From Zizania palustris (Eukaryota; Streptophyta; Magnoliopsida; Poales; Poaceae), in NCBI GenBank assembly GCA_019279435.1, contig JAAALK010000289.1, forward strand, positions 33,609,067 to 33,673,066: a stretch of DNA of 64,000 nt, in the 5' to 3' direction. Every line of letters begins with the position of its first letter. The stretch's first letter is position 1. This document shows, in pieces, positions 10,581 through 20,236 of this stretch. The notes beneath the pieces are model-generated. The model was not told the DNA's origin and did not search any database. It worked only from the letters and a program-made list of their open reading frames with translations. Both the position numbers and the translations under genes were made by a program.

Positions 10581-11691
10581 ATGGCAATGTATCCGAACGA
10601 TCTACAAGTACCAACTTATGTTCCTGATAGTTGCTTAATACAGATCAATCATCTCATTCATGGGGGCGTCACCAGGTCAATTTAGTTATAGTTTTTTGTA
10701 CATTGCATGTCCTATTTTTTGTGTTAATTAACAAACTGAAGCACATCTATTACTGTTGTAGTATTTATCAAAAAGATTTTGTGAAGTCAATAACATTCGT
10801 GCGGGCGACACCCTAAAAATAATGACAAGAGATGGGTGCACCACTGTGGTTGAGGTTGTGAGTTGTGGAGGCGGTGGTACCATATGCCTCCATAAAGGGT
10901 GGAGTGAATTTAGCCAAAGAGGTGGCCTAACATAAGGGGACTATTTGGTATTAACAATGGGACAAGCCCCATTGACTGTTATGGCAAAATTCTACACTAA
11001 CTTTGGTGATGAGAACACCCCAACGGCCATCAAAGTGGATGACAACGATAATAGTGGTATACATAGAGAAGCGACGACATCACTTAACATGGACATCTTT
11101 TGTTTATGTTCTTATCATGCATGGTTTTTTATAATATCAGGGGTGGGTCCTAGCAATGTTTCAAACAAGAAGGGGAAGGCGATAGCTAGGGAGGTCGACA
11201 CCGACCAAATGGACCAATTGAAGCACATCTGTTATTTTGGCAATCCAACAGATATAACTCCAGAAAGGAAGACTCTCCTATAATACATCTCGGCAGGTTT
11301 ATCCTCCGAGAGTCAGTTATATGTTTGCACAATAAATAACACAATTATCAACAAGAAGTCAGTGGTAAGTTATTTGATCATGTACTTAATTTATACAAAT
11401 AGCGTTCTCTAATAGTTGTGTTTAAATTTTATTTTATAGTACTTCTCAAGGTAGTACTATGACAAGTATATCACACCTCACCTACACCAGCAGACCACCG
11501 AGATCCAAGTGGCAGCAGCAGGGTCTGACGTAGTCCCAGTTGTGATGCATCAAGGGACGGATGGACGGTGCTATCTAACTAAATGTTTTGGGCAATTTCT
11601 TAGCGACAACTTGCTAGAAGTTGGGACAGTGTGCGCCTTCCAGGTCAATGTTGGTACTAATGGCATTGAGGTTGCAATGTATGTACTGTAA
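10581..11691 (+). pseudogene. B3-domain-like (REM-like) gene of CACTA copy B
   Basis: Four exons with good splice sites are proposed: 10581-10675 (CAG|GTCAAT), 10762-about 11090 (TTGTAG|TATT), 11141-11364 (ATCAG|, GTG|GTAAGT) and 11440-11691. Exon 2 reads LSKRFCEVNNIRAGDTLKI, then CLHKGWSEFSQRGGLT, a stop, and GDYLVL. This closely follows the plant B3 fold order (L-P-K-x-F, G-D, K-G-W-x-x-F, G-D-hydrophobic). Exons 3-4 read LYVCTINN...YYDKYITPHL...GRCYLTKCFGQFLSDNLLEVGTVCAF, matching a second B3-like unit. In-frame stops are at GLT-stop-GDY, LL-stop-YIS and FSR-stop-YY. The first and third are shared with A1. If real, the ancestral product was a double-B3 DNA-binding protein carried by a transposon. 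Most likely a captured host gene; a divergent CACTA accessory protein is the alternative. Confidence 0.55.
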
Positions 11692-12009
11692 ACCTATGAT
11701 GAATTATGACTTGCGATGAATTAACTTTTGTGATGAATTATCAAGGATGACTGTGATGTGTTTAATTCATTGTTTGATGGCTTTAATTTAGGCTGCAACC
11801 TAAAAATATGTTTGTGATGTGTTTTGGAAACTTGACTGCAAAATTCAGGCATCTTCCATTTCAACATTATTACCCTTATTTTTAAAAAAAAAATTACCAT
11901 AACATTAGTGACGGGTAACAATAATTATCTGTTACTAATGAAGTGTTTAGTGATGGGTAACAATAATTACATGTCACTGAAGGTAAGGTATACGTCAAAA
12001 AAGGCCGCA

Positions 12010-12240
12010 TGAGTCATCAGTGATGGGTCATAATGTGCACCCGTCACTAATGACTCCTCCTACGTGGGTACCGAGGATCGGCCTTTCATTTCCCACAACC
12101 CTAACCCTAACACTCCTACCACTGCCGTCATCAGTGACGGGTCATAATGTGCACCCGTCACTGATGACTCTTCCCGCCTATAAATTGGCGGGTACCGAGG
12201 GTCGAACTTTCATTTCCCGCAACCCTATACCCTAACACTC
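12010..12240 (+). repeat. tandemly duplicated promoter/leader in copy B
   Basis: A unit of about 115 bp occurs twice (about 12014-12128 and 12129-12240). It starts GTCATCAGTGA(T/C)GGGTC, includes a GTGCACCCGTCACT palindrome and ends in TTTCATTTCCC(A/G)CAACCCTA. Only the second unit has a TATA box (CTATAAATTGG, about 12178-12188), so the second is the likely active promoter of the downstream gene. Confidence 0.65.
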
Positions 12241-12429
12241 CCACCACCGTCGTCGGCTTCATCGTGCTACTGGACTGGCCACATGTCCTATCGGCGTGCG
12301 TAGCCCTACTCGCCGCCACCATGGTTGCATCCTCCTCCTCCTAAGGTTTGTCGTCGTCCTCTTCCTCGTTTTGTCTAACTTCCACCACTTTTTGTCTAAC
12401 TAGCTAACTTCCGCCACCATTGTTACAGG

Positions 12430-14282
12430 TAGGGGTGAAAACGGATTGGATACGGACGGATATCACTAATATCATATCCTTTTTCATATATTTTTTCGGA
12501 TTCGAATTCGGATTTAGATAATCCGGATACGGATACGGATTCGGATATCATCGAATACGAATACGGAGCGTATACGAATCGAATACGAATACGGTTACGA
12601 ATACTTACCGAATATCAATAATGTATTTATTTATTCACGATCACAATACACAAATGACAAATAATAGTTAACATCATATAAATCATCATGAACGGGGAGA
12701 GAGAGGTGACAGGAGTAAGAGAGACCGGGAGAGAGAAAGAAAAATTAGGGTTGATAGGGTTTTAGTCAAAGTTGACAATTTACTTATTTTTGGAGTGAGA
12801 GAGATAAAGTTTAAAATTATAAATTTGAAATATAAATGTTCGTTTAAAGTTGAATTTTTTTCTAATATCAAAATACAACATATATAATATCATAAAAAAA
12901 TTTCACATTTCTATGCATAAGTTTTCTATTTTTAATTCATTATGTATGTTTCTTTGATTTATATTGAAATTTGTCAAATTTGAACTACAAGTGCATGAAA
13001 TAATGAACCAAAAATTCTAAAAAAATCATATTCATGAATTTGAGTCTATTTTAAGTCAGTATCCACTAAATTAAAAGATATTTGTTTAAAAAATTGTTAC
13101 GACACTCGATGGACAACATAGAGCTTAATGAAATTTTAATTCTAAAAAATTCAAATAAATTCTGAAAAATACGAGACGTCTAATGGTATCATCATACGAT
13201 ACAAAGATGCTGTGATAAAAATTTAAAATTATTTTGACAAAGTTTGCATTTACGATGTTAAGAAAGATGGAGATTTGAGAGTAATGAGTTAGAATGTTAA
13301 GAAAAATGTGATAGGTTTAAAAAAAATCAATAGTTAAATCTTTGTTTAAACTTGATTTTTTTTCTATGATTAAAATACAACATATCTAATCTTATAAAAA
13401 AATCACATTTTTATACATAAGTTTGCTATTTTTAATTCATTATGTATGTTTCTTTGATTTATATTGAAATTTATCAAATTTGAACTACAAGTGCATGAAA
13501 AATACGATACGTCTCATGGTATCATCGTACGATACATAGATACTGTGATAAAAATTTAAAATTATTTTGACAAAGTTTGCATGTACGATGTTAAGAAAGA
13601 TGGAGATTTGAAAGTAATGAGTTAGAATGTTAAAATAAATGTGTTAGGTTTAAAAACAAATTAATAGTTAAATCTTTGTTTAAACTTTTTCTATAATTAA
13701 AATACAACATATATTAATTTATGGAGAATTTGGATATTGTTATATGTCAATTTGCTATTTTTCATTAATTCATTGTGTTTCTAAAATTTAAATTGAAAGA
13801 ACTAAAAAAATATTTTTTATTTATTAAAAATTTTTATCTGTTTAAATTTATAGAAATTTATCCCATTTTTAAAAATATATATTTTTTAAAAAAATATTCT
13901 TTTTTTTTTAAAAAAAATGTTTTTTAAAAAAAATAAAGAAAATTTTTTATTTCAAACTCCTTGGGCGGTTGGGCCATGGCGCCATGGCAGTGAGCCTGCC
14001 AGCCAAATATGCCATAGTGCCATATAAAGGCCTATTATGTGATGCGGGCCTGCAGTGTGGCCAGTGGGCCTATATTTTTAATGGGCCGGATATCCGAATA
14101 AGAACTATATGGATTATCCGAATCCGTATCTGAATCCGACGGCTATCAGACATATCATATCCGTTTCCGTATCCAAAAAAAAATATCCGAATCCGAATCC
14201 GTATCCGAATCAACAAAATCTGAATCTGAATCCGTTTTTTTCCGGATACGGTCGGAAACTATCCGAACCACTTTCACCCCTA
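12430..14282. mobile_element. non-autonomous hAT element
   Basis: Termini TAGGGGTGAAAACGG and (inverted) TAGGGGTGAAAGTGG are flanked by a perfect 8-bp target duplication, GTTACAGG (12422-12429 and 14283-14290). Both ends carry runs of CGGATA/ATACGAAT subterminal motifs (12440-12600, 14090-14275). The 1853-bp element has no transposase-like frame. Its middle is very AT-rich and holds an internal duplication. It landed beside an intron acceptor (TTACAG|G) of the second gene of copy B. Confidence 0.9.
12880..13700. repeat. internal direct duplication within the hAT element
   Basis: The stretch about 12880-13320 is repeated at about 13370-13690 with deletions. Shared landmarks are AATACAACATAT, TTCATTATGTATGTTTCTTT, ATGGTATCATC, CAAAGTTTGCAT and GATGGAGATTTG. 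The two halves have diverged by scattered substitutions and lost segments. Confidence 0.75.
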
Positions 14283-14290
14283 GTTACAGG

Positions 14291-14548
14291 GTATCCTGAC
14301 CTACTGCTTTTAGCCAATTTCTCTGAGATAATTGATGCTCTTAGCCAATTTCTTCGAGATAACACCCTCGAAGTTGGCATGACTCATCGTAGTGGTACTC
14401 CTACCGATGGCTGATAGGTGCTCCTACTACCCATGGCTGGTGGGGCTCCTGTACTACCCACTGGGCTTTTGCTGGCCATGCTACAAGCTTGGAAGACACT
14501 ATCCAAGCTTTAGATATAGCTATAGGGGCTTCAAGATACTATACTAGC
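14291..14548 (+). pseudogene. tail of the second gene of copy B (fragment)
   Basis: After the hAT element the frame reads ...FSEIIDALSQFLRDNTLEVGM and ends in a stop near 14412. The D-N-x-L-E-V-G motif is the same as in the B3-like exon at 11440-11691. The downstream AAGCTTGGA...TATCCAAGC tail matches A2 4680-4730. It is joined to CACTA family 2 sequence near 14540. Confidence 0.5.
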
Positions 14549-14696
14549 TTAGGGTTTTTTAATGTTATATCAATGTGACAAAAAATTGCAGATGCATATA
14601 TGTTGCCATATATTCATGACATTAATTAACCAAAGTATATATGTTGCCATTTCCGACCCCCAACCTTGACGACAGCGCCCTTCTCGCCGGTTCACG

Positions 14697-15189
14697 ATGG
14701 CTCCTCTTAAGATTGAACCAAACAGTGGATCCTCAGACTCTACATCAAGTGGCTTGTGTGAGGTTTGCAAATACGGTAAACTTAAGGTAAATGGTATAGT
14801 TTGCAGTTGTTTGGCGAAGAAAGTGATTCTCATAATGGACTCCGACTCGGAGGACGACTCGCGATCGCCGCAACCAGATAGGGTAAGTGTTGGCATATGG
14901 AAGAATGATGAGACAACCGGTGGCAGAGGGAAACATGTCGAGGCTAGTGGTGGAAAAGGGAAGCATGCAGAGCAATGCGGCAACAAGAGGAGGCATGAGG
15001 CAAGATCCTCTTTTTATGCAAATTTTATATTTTTATCAGCCAATTCAATCATTGATAAGTTGTTCTCACTATCGCCGCCACGTGTATTTTCTTGTTCAGG
15101 AACATGGAGAGCAGTTCGGACTGCCTGATGATGTCGAGTTGGTTGAGGATTGGCAAGTTGAGGCTTTTCATCTGTTTAACCAGAAATAG
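14697..15189 (+). CDS. small cysteine/acidic gene of CACTA family 2 (copy I)
   Basis: Exon 1 starts MAPLKIEPNSGSSDSTSSG and carries C-x2-C-x...C-x-C (CEVCKYGKLK...VCSCLAKK), then an acidic DSDSEDDSRSPQPDR stretch and GK-rich repeats. A pyrimidine-rich intron end (TTGTTCAG, about 15098) precedes a last exon reading EHGEQFGLPDDVELVEDWQV and ending NQK. Copy II has the same gene at 59391-59889. A 108-bp insertion (about 14588-14696) lies between the intron acceptor TTGCAG and the ATG in this copy only. The function is unknown; it does not resemble TNP2 or TNPA. Exon limits are provisional. Confidence 0.5.
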
Positions 15190-15715
15190 GTTGGGTTTGT
15201 GCCGAGGAAGAAGAAGCTCCAAACCATATCTTTCTTATGGGTTTGACTAGTAGTGTGTTTTGATGTGTAAGCTAGTTTCCCCAGCCTGGACTTGTGTTTG
15301 TTTACTTGCTTTCAAATAAATGTGATGTGTCAAGCGAGCCCCCGCACCACTGTGCTACAAAGTCTCGATTATATCGTAACAACATGACAAGTCTTGTCTT
15401 TTTAGACTTTATTTGATTTTTTGAGGATTAAAAAACTATAAAGATACATGTCTTGTAGTTCAAATTTAACTTATTTTGACTTTGATCATAAAAACACACT
15501 TAGTGAAATAAAAACAGTAAAGTGAGAAAGAAAAATACCAATTTTTTTAATACATGTCTAACGTAAACCAAGGAAGAAACTGCCAATTTTTTTAAAATTT
15601 ATAAGTTATGATGTATTTTTATTGTTAAAAAAATTCAAGTTCAAATGAAGATTTAAACATCAATAAAAAACATGCTGAGAATTAGAACAGAAATGAAAAA
15701 AAATGTTTGGGGCCA

Positions 15716-15795
15716 ACAGCAAGGTTCAAACCTCAAACCGCATGGCCCCAAGTGAGCACCCGCACAACTACGCTACCAAGTGTTTCTCGACATTG
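15716..15795 (-). repeat. tRNA-like A/B-box module 1
   Basis: Read on the minus strand: TAGCGTAGTTGT (box A-like), then GGTTTGAGGTTTGAACC (box B-like, decayed). This is the most degenerate of the eight copies in the window. Confidence 0.4.
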
Positions 15796-15829
15796 TAGGC
15801 AGCGTATGCTAGATAATCCCTACTACTCA

Positions 15830-15965
15830 TATTAGTAGTGGCGGGCACGTGTAACCAGTGGCGGGCACGTGTAACCAGTGGCAGGCATGCTGATGTCACC
15901 AGCCCGCCACTGCTATTCCTTTTAATAGTGGCGGTCGCATGATGTCATCGGCCCGCCACCACTAA
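15830..15965. repeat. family 2 subterminal-type palindromes
   Basis: AGTGGCGGGC and GCCCGCCACT occur several times. A short tandem GGCGGGCACGTGTAACCAGT (15838-15880) is present, together with TGATGTCA spacers. Confidence 0.75.
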
Positions 15966-16134
15966 GTCGAGTGACGTAAACTGAGGCAGAAAAATACCAA
16001 TTTTTTAAATTTGATAAGTTATGATGTATTTTTATTGTTAAAAAAATTCAAGTTCAAACGAGGATTTAAACATCAATAAAAAAGTGCTAAAAATTTTAAA
16101 AAGTACAAAACAGAAAAGAAATGTTGTTTTGGCC

Positions 16135-16240
16135 CCAGCAGCAACGTTCGAACCTCAAACCACCTGCCGGCAGCAAGGTTCGAACCTCGAACCGAATGGA
16201 ACCAAAGCAACCCACCAGCACCACTGCGCTACAAAGTATT
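16135..16240 (-). repeat. tRNA-like A/B-box module 2
   Basis: On the minus strand: TAGCGCAGTGGT, about 31 nt, then GGTTCGAACC, followed by a second GGTTCGAACG. This is the usual distance between the two internal RNA polymerase III promoter boxes of a tRNA gene. Confidence 0.55.
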
Positions 16241-17154
16241 TCTCGGCAATACGGTCAGTGTATGCTAGATAATCCCTACCTCTACCTAGACTTATTTGCA
16301 TTTAAATACCAATTTTTGTTAATGAAAAATACCAATTTTTGCAATTAGAATATTGGTGTTGTATTTTTATTGTACAAAAAGTTTCAAGTTCAAAGGAAGA
16401 ATCAACTATAGGTTTTTCTTTCAAACCTCAGTCATTTCATCTCTAAACCCTAATTCATCCCCGGAGAATCTCAGGTTTCTTAACGCCCTACATAATTATT
16501 TTCTCGAAACAATTTTATTTTTTATGACAACATCTATGGATCGATCATATCATAACAACATGACAAGTCTCATCTTTTTAGACTTTATTTTATTTTTTGA
16601 GGATTAAAAAACTATAAAAATACAAGTTGTCGATCGAGTGTTGTGGAAACCTACATTTTTTATGATGGTTTTAAATTTATTGGATAATAACTAATAATAG
16701 AGTCAAAAACATGAATATGGTTTTTCTATAAATTTTGGTTAATTATTTCATGTCTTGTAGTTTAAATTGAACTTATTTTTGACTTTGATCATAAAAACAC
16801 ACTTAATGAAATAAAAACAATAAACTGAGGAAGAAAAATACCAATTTTTGCAATTAGAATATTGGTGTTGTATTTTTATTGTACAAAAAGTTTCAAGTTC
16901 AAAGGAAGAATCAACTATAGGTTTTGCTTTCAAACCTCAGTCATTTCATCTCTAAACCCTAATTCATCCCCGGAGAATCTCAGGTTTCTTAATGAAATAA
17001 AAAAAAGTAAAGTGAGGCAGAAAAATACCAATTTTTTAAATTTGATAAGTTATGATGTATTTTTATTGTTAAAAAAAATCAAGTTCAAACTAGAATTTAA
17101 ACATCAATAAAAAAGTGATGAAAATTAGAACAAAAATGAAAAAAAATTTGGATG

Positions 17155-17260
17155 CCAGCAGCAAGGTTCAAACCTCAAACCGCCTACCGGTAGCAAGGTT
17201 CGAACCTCGAACCGCATGGCACCAAAGCAACCCCCTCACTACTGCGCTATAAAGTCTTGC
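17155..17260 (-). repeat. tRNA-like A/B-box module 3
   Basis: On the minus strand: TAGCGCAGTAGT, GCTTTGGTGCC (similar to a Pro anticodon arm) and two GGTT(C/T)GAACC boxes. Confidence 0.55.
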
Positions 17261-17289
17261 TCGATAAGGTAGGAAGCGTATGCTAGATA

Positions 17290-17530
17290 ATCCCTACTAC
17301 CCATATTAGTAGTGACGGTCGGTGACGTCAGCGTGTGCCCGCCACTACTATACTGGAAATATATAGTTTTTGCCACCCGCCCAGACTAAACCCCAGACTA
17401 AACCCTAGTAGTGATGGTCAGTGATGTCAGCGGCCCGCCACTACTAAGTCTTCGCCCGCCACTACTACGAGAAATAGCAGTGGCGGGCATGCTGACGTCA
17501 GCGTGCCCGCCACTACTATACTAGTAATAT
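17290..17530. repeat. family 2 subterminal palindromes with TGACGTCA
   Basis: At least four palindromes pair AGTGGCGGGC with GCCCGCCACT around GCTGACGTCAGC (best at 17470-17515). They stand directly before the leader of the TNPA/Ulp1 gene. Confidence 0.8.
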
Positions 17531-17935
17531 ATAGTTTTTGGCTCCCGCCTAGACTAAACCCTAGTTCATTTGCAAATCAAACTCCCACCGTCCCCCTCGG
17601 AGACCACCGCCGCCACAGTTTCCCATCACCATCACTGGAGCCGTGCACCGTCAAAGACTGCCGCCACCACCGGAGACCGCCGCCAACATCGGAGACCGCA
17701 GCCGCCCTCGGAGACCATCGCCGCCACTGTTTCCCGGCGCCGTCACCGGAGCCAGCCCGTCGCCACCGTCGGAGCCCGCCACCGCCCCCCGGAGCCCTTC
17801 ACCGTACGCCGTCCCCATCGCCGCCTCGGAGACCACCGCCGCCATCGGAGACCGCCGCCGCCACTGTTTACCGGCGCCGTCCCCGTCGCCGCCGCCACTG
17901 GAGCCCGTTGCCGACACTGGTAGGTTATGGTTTGA
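17531..17935 (+). other. GC-rich leader of the TNPA/Ulp1 gene
   Basis: After ACTAAACCCTAG a run of CCGCCGCC(A/C)TCGGAG-like triplet repeats is open in several frames and would give P/R/H-rich peptides. Equivalent leaders occur at 58940-59120 and 63500-64000, where the sequence is not conserved as protein. It is therefore best read as an untranslated leader, ending near a donor GG|TAGGTT (about 17920). Confidence 0.5.
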
Positions 17936-18787
17936 ATGCATTTTTAGATTGGGTTTGTTGTTTAGAGGAGTTCATATTGTTTAGGTTATGGTTTGAATGT
18001 GGTTGAATGCATTTTCAAAAGTTGTTGGTTGCTATTGACTCATGAATAGGGATGGAAATTAGAGGGGTTTGTACGAAAATGGTTCATCTTTACCTTGAAT
18101 TTTCATAACATTTTCACCTCTAGCATTGAATGGAAGATATACACTTCAGACAATAGAAGAGACTGAGCTATTGCTGCTCATATGGTGTATCTCTTCCTTC
18201 TGCATTTTAGTTATGAGAAAATGTGGTAGATAATGGTAGATAGCTAGAAAAAATTCTCTTATCATTGTGCTCCGAAAAGAATTAATGAATTTGGTTAAAA
18301 ATCTATAAATTTATAGTGATGCTAACATGCTACATTTTCCACATTCTTTGGTAACATACATATTGAGATGTAGTATATATTTGAATCCTATAGGAATGGA
18401 TTCCTATAGAATTTGCTAAAAATTTGTTTGGCTTACCACATGAGAAACAAAGGATTCCATGATGTTTGGGAGTGAATCCTATGGAAATTTTCCATGAGCT
18501 CAAAGCAAATGTTTATAATCCTATGGAAAAGAGCTATAGGGAGTGAATCCTCAGTATTCTGACAATACTATTTTTCCCATCCAAATGAACTTATAGGAAA
18601 AAATCCTAAGGAAATGAATCCTTCAAAAATCCTAAGAAAATCCCACAATGTATTTGCACAAATATCATGAATGGCAATTAATTTGGTGGATATTGCATAC
18701 ATACCTCTTATTGCCCAAATATTCTCAGAGCTCACCAATGACACTTTGTGCTCCTTTAAGCTCAATTAGGATGCCGCCACTGCTAAT
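17936..18787. other. intron-like sequence of the family 2 gene, with a MITE-like piece
   Basis: No gene is seen. Within it, about 18370-18645 has opposed ends built from TTTGAATCCTATAGGAATGG-like and AGGAAATGAATCCTT-like sequence. This suggests a small, degenerate inverted-repeat element, but no target duplication could be fixed. Confidence 0.4.
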
Positions 18788-19877
18788 CCGGCTAAAGACC
18801 AACATTAGATTCTGCAATTCCTTTTAGAGGCATATGATGCAAATTGTTATTGAGTTATCTCATGTATGTCATCAAGCCGTGGGACACATCCATTCTCATC
18901 AACAACTTCTTCTTTCTCGTGTTGCTGATAAGGAATGGATGTGCTCACGATTCCATGGCAGCCATGAACATATTTGAAAAATAACACAAAATATGTTGAG
19001 GCCTCAACAACACTAGAGAGAGAGAACAACACAATCTCCTAACTTGAGGATTAGTATAGTGGCTTCAGAAGTAATAGCTGACTACTGTAGCCAAGAAGAG
19101 TTGTCATACATTTCCCACCTTTAACACTGTGATCAGTTTACTGCTGCTATTACTTCTAAGGCTACTATACTAATCCTCAAGTTCATCCGGCTGAAGACCA
19201 ACATTAGATTCTGCAATTTCTTTTAGAGGCCTATGATGCAAATTGTTATTGAGTTATCTCATGTATGTCATCAAGTCGTGTGACACGTCCATTCCCATCA
19301 ACAACTTCTTCTTTCTTGTGTTGCTGACAGGGAATGGATGTGCTCACGGTTCCATGACAGCCATGAACATATTTGAAAAACAACACAAAATATGTTGAGG
19401 CCTCAACAACACTAGAGAGAGAGAACAACACAATCTCCTAACTTGAGGATTAGTATAGTGGCTTCAGAAGTAATAGCTGACTACTGTAGCCAAGAAGAGT
19501 TTTCATACATTTCTCACCTTTGACACTGTGATCAGTTTACTACTGCTATTACTTCTAAGGCTACTATACTAATCCTCAAGTTCATCTGGCTGAAGACCAA
19601 CATTAGATTCTGCAATTCCTTTTAGAGGCCTATGATGCAAATTGTTAATGAGTTATCTCATGTATGTCATCAAGCCATGTGACACGTCCATTCCCATCAA
19701 CAACTTCTTCTTTCTCGTGTTGCTGACAGGGAATGGATGTGCTCATGGTTCCATGGCAGCCATGAACATATTTGAAAAACAACAGAAAATATGTTGAGGC
19801 CTCAACAACACTAGAGAGAGAGAACAACACAATCTCCTAACTTGAGGATTAATATAGTAGCTTCAGAAGTAATAGCC
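18788..19877. repeat. 399-bp tandem repeat (2.7 units), each with a hairpin
   Basis: Units begin at 18788, 19187 and 19586 (CCGGCT(A/G)AAGACC or CTGGCTGAAGACC), exactly 399 bp apart. The third is partial. Units 1 and 2 contain inverted arms of about 36 bp (CTTGAGGATTAGTATAGTGG... and its complement) around a loop of about 70 bp. The repeated 61-codon minus-strand frame, starting MLFSLSSVVEAST, is a by-product of the repeat and not a convincing gene. Confidence 0.85.
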
Positions 19878-19948
19878 TCTTAACTATGAAAATATGACAG
19901 CAGACCTTTTTTGCATAACCAAAATTCTGATACATTAGCCTCTTAACT

Positions 19949-20165
19949 ATGAATAGTTTATCTATGGCGGAAGAAGGACGTTCCATCGAGGAGCTCATCT
20001 ACGAGTCTCCCGCAAAAACAAATAAAGAGGGTTCATCTGAAGGATCCTCCGATAGTGAATCTTCGTACCACTCTCCGGAGAATGAACATCCAATGGAGCC
20101 TAGGAAGAAGAGAAAGAGAGAAGACGCCGATAAGGATTACATTCCTGAAGCTCAAGCGGAGGTAA
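19949..20165 (+). pseudogene. 5' coding exon of the family 2 TNPA/Ulp1 gene
   Basis: The open exon begins MNSLSMAEEGRSIEELIYES and is rich in S, E and K. It contains a basic PRKKRKRE nuclear-localisation-like cluster and ends EAQAE at a GAG|GTAATT donor. The following intron holds the copia insertion at 20237. Just before it, a GATTACATTCCTAAAGCTCA segment repeats the exon end. The remainder of the gene resumes after 31622. Confidence 0.5.
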
Positions 20166-20236
20166 TTATTGCATTAGTAACAAGTCAGAGCAGCTTCTAA
20201 CTGAGGATTACATTCCTAAAGCTCACATTGTCTATC

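Larger units (their letters stand above)
10048..14548 (+). mobile_element. CACTA element family 1, copy B, 3' truncated
   Basis: CACTACCACAAAAACGG at 10048 is a 5' CACTA terminus. It is followed by TTAGTGACGGG repeats (10066-10340), a TATA box, a leader, a B3-like gene (10581-11691), further subterminal repeats (11900-12060), a duplicated promoter/leader (12010-12240) and a second gene. That second gene's intron is split by a hAT element (12430-14282), and its tail lies at 14291-14540. No family 1 right terminus follows: at about 14535-14549 the sequence switches to CACTA family 2. The 3 bp before the element (TGG) cannot be matched to a right-hand duplicate. Confidence 0.75.

Noticed and set aside
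12095..12240. CCCTAACCCTAA telomere-like motifs
   Set aside because: Only one or two units, part of the repeated CACTA leader (CGCAACCCTAACCCTA); not a telomeric array.
17503..18006. Proline/arginine-rich protein in the leader of family 2
   Set aside because: Open in several frames owing to CCG repeats; the equivalent leaders at 58940 and 63500 do not conserve any of them.
18847..19830. Three near-identical 61-codon minus-strand frames
   Set aside because: They repeat because the 399-bp DNA unit repeats; no start context, domain or conservation beyond the DNA.
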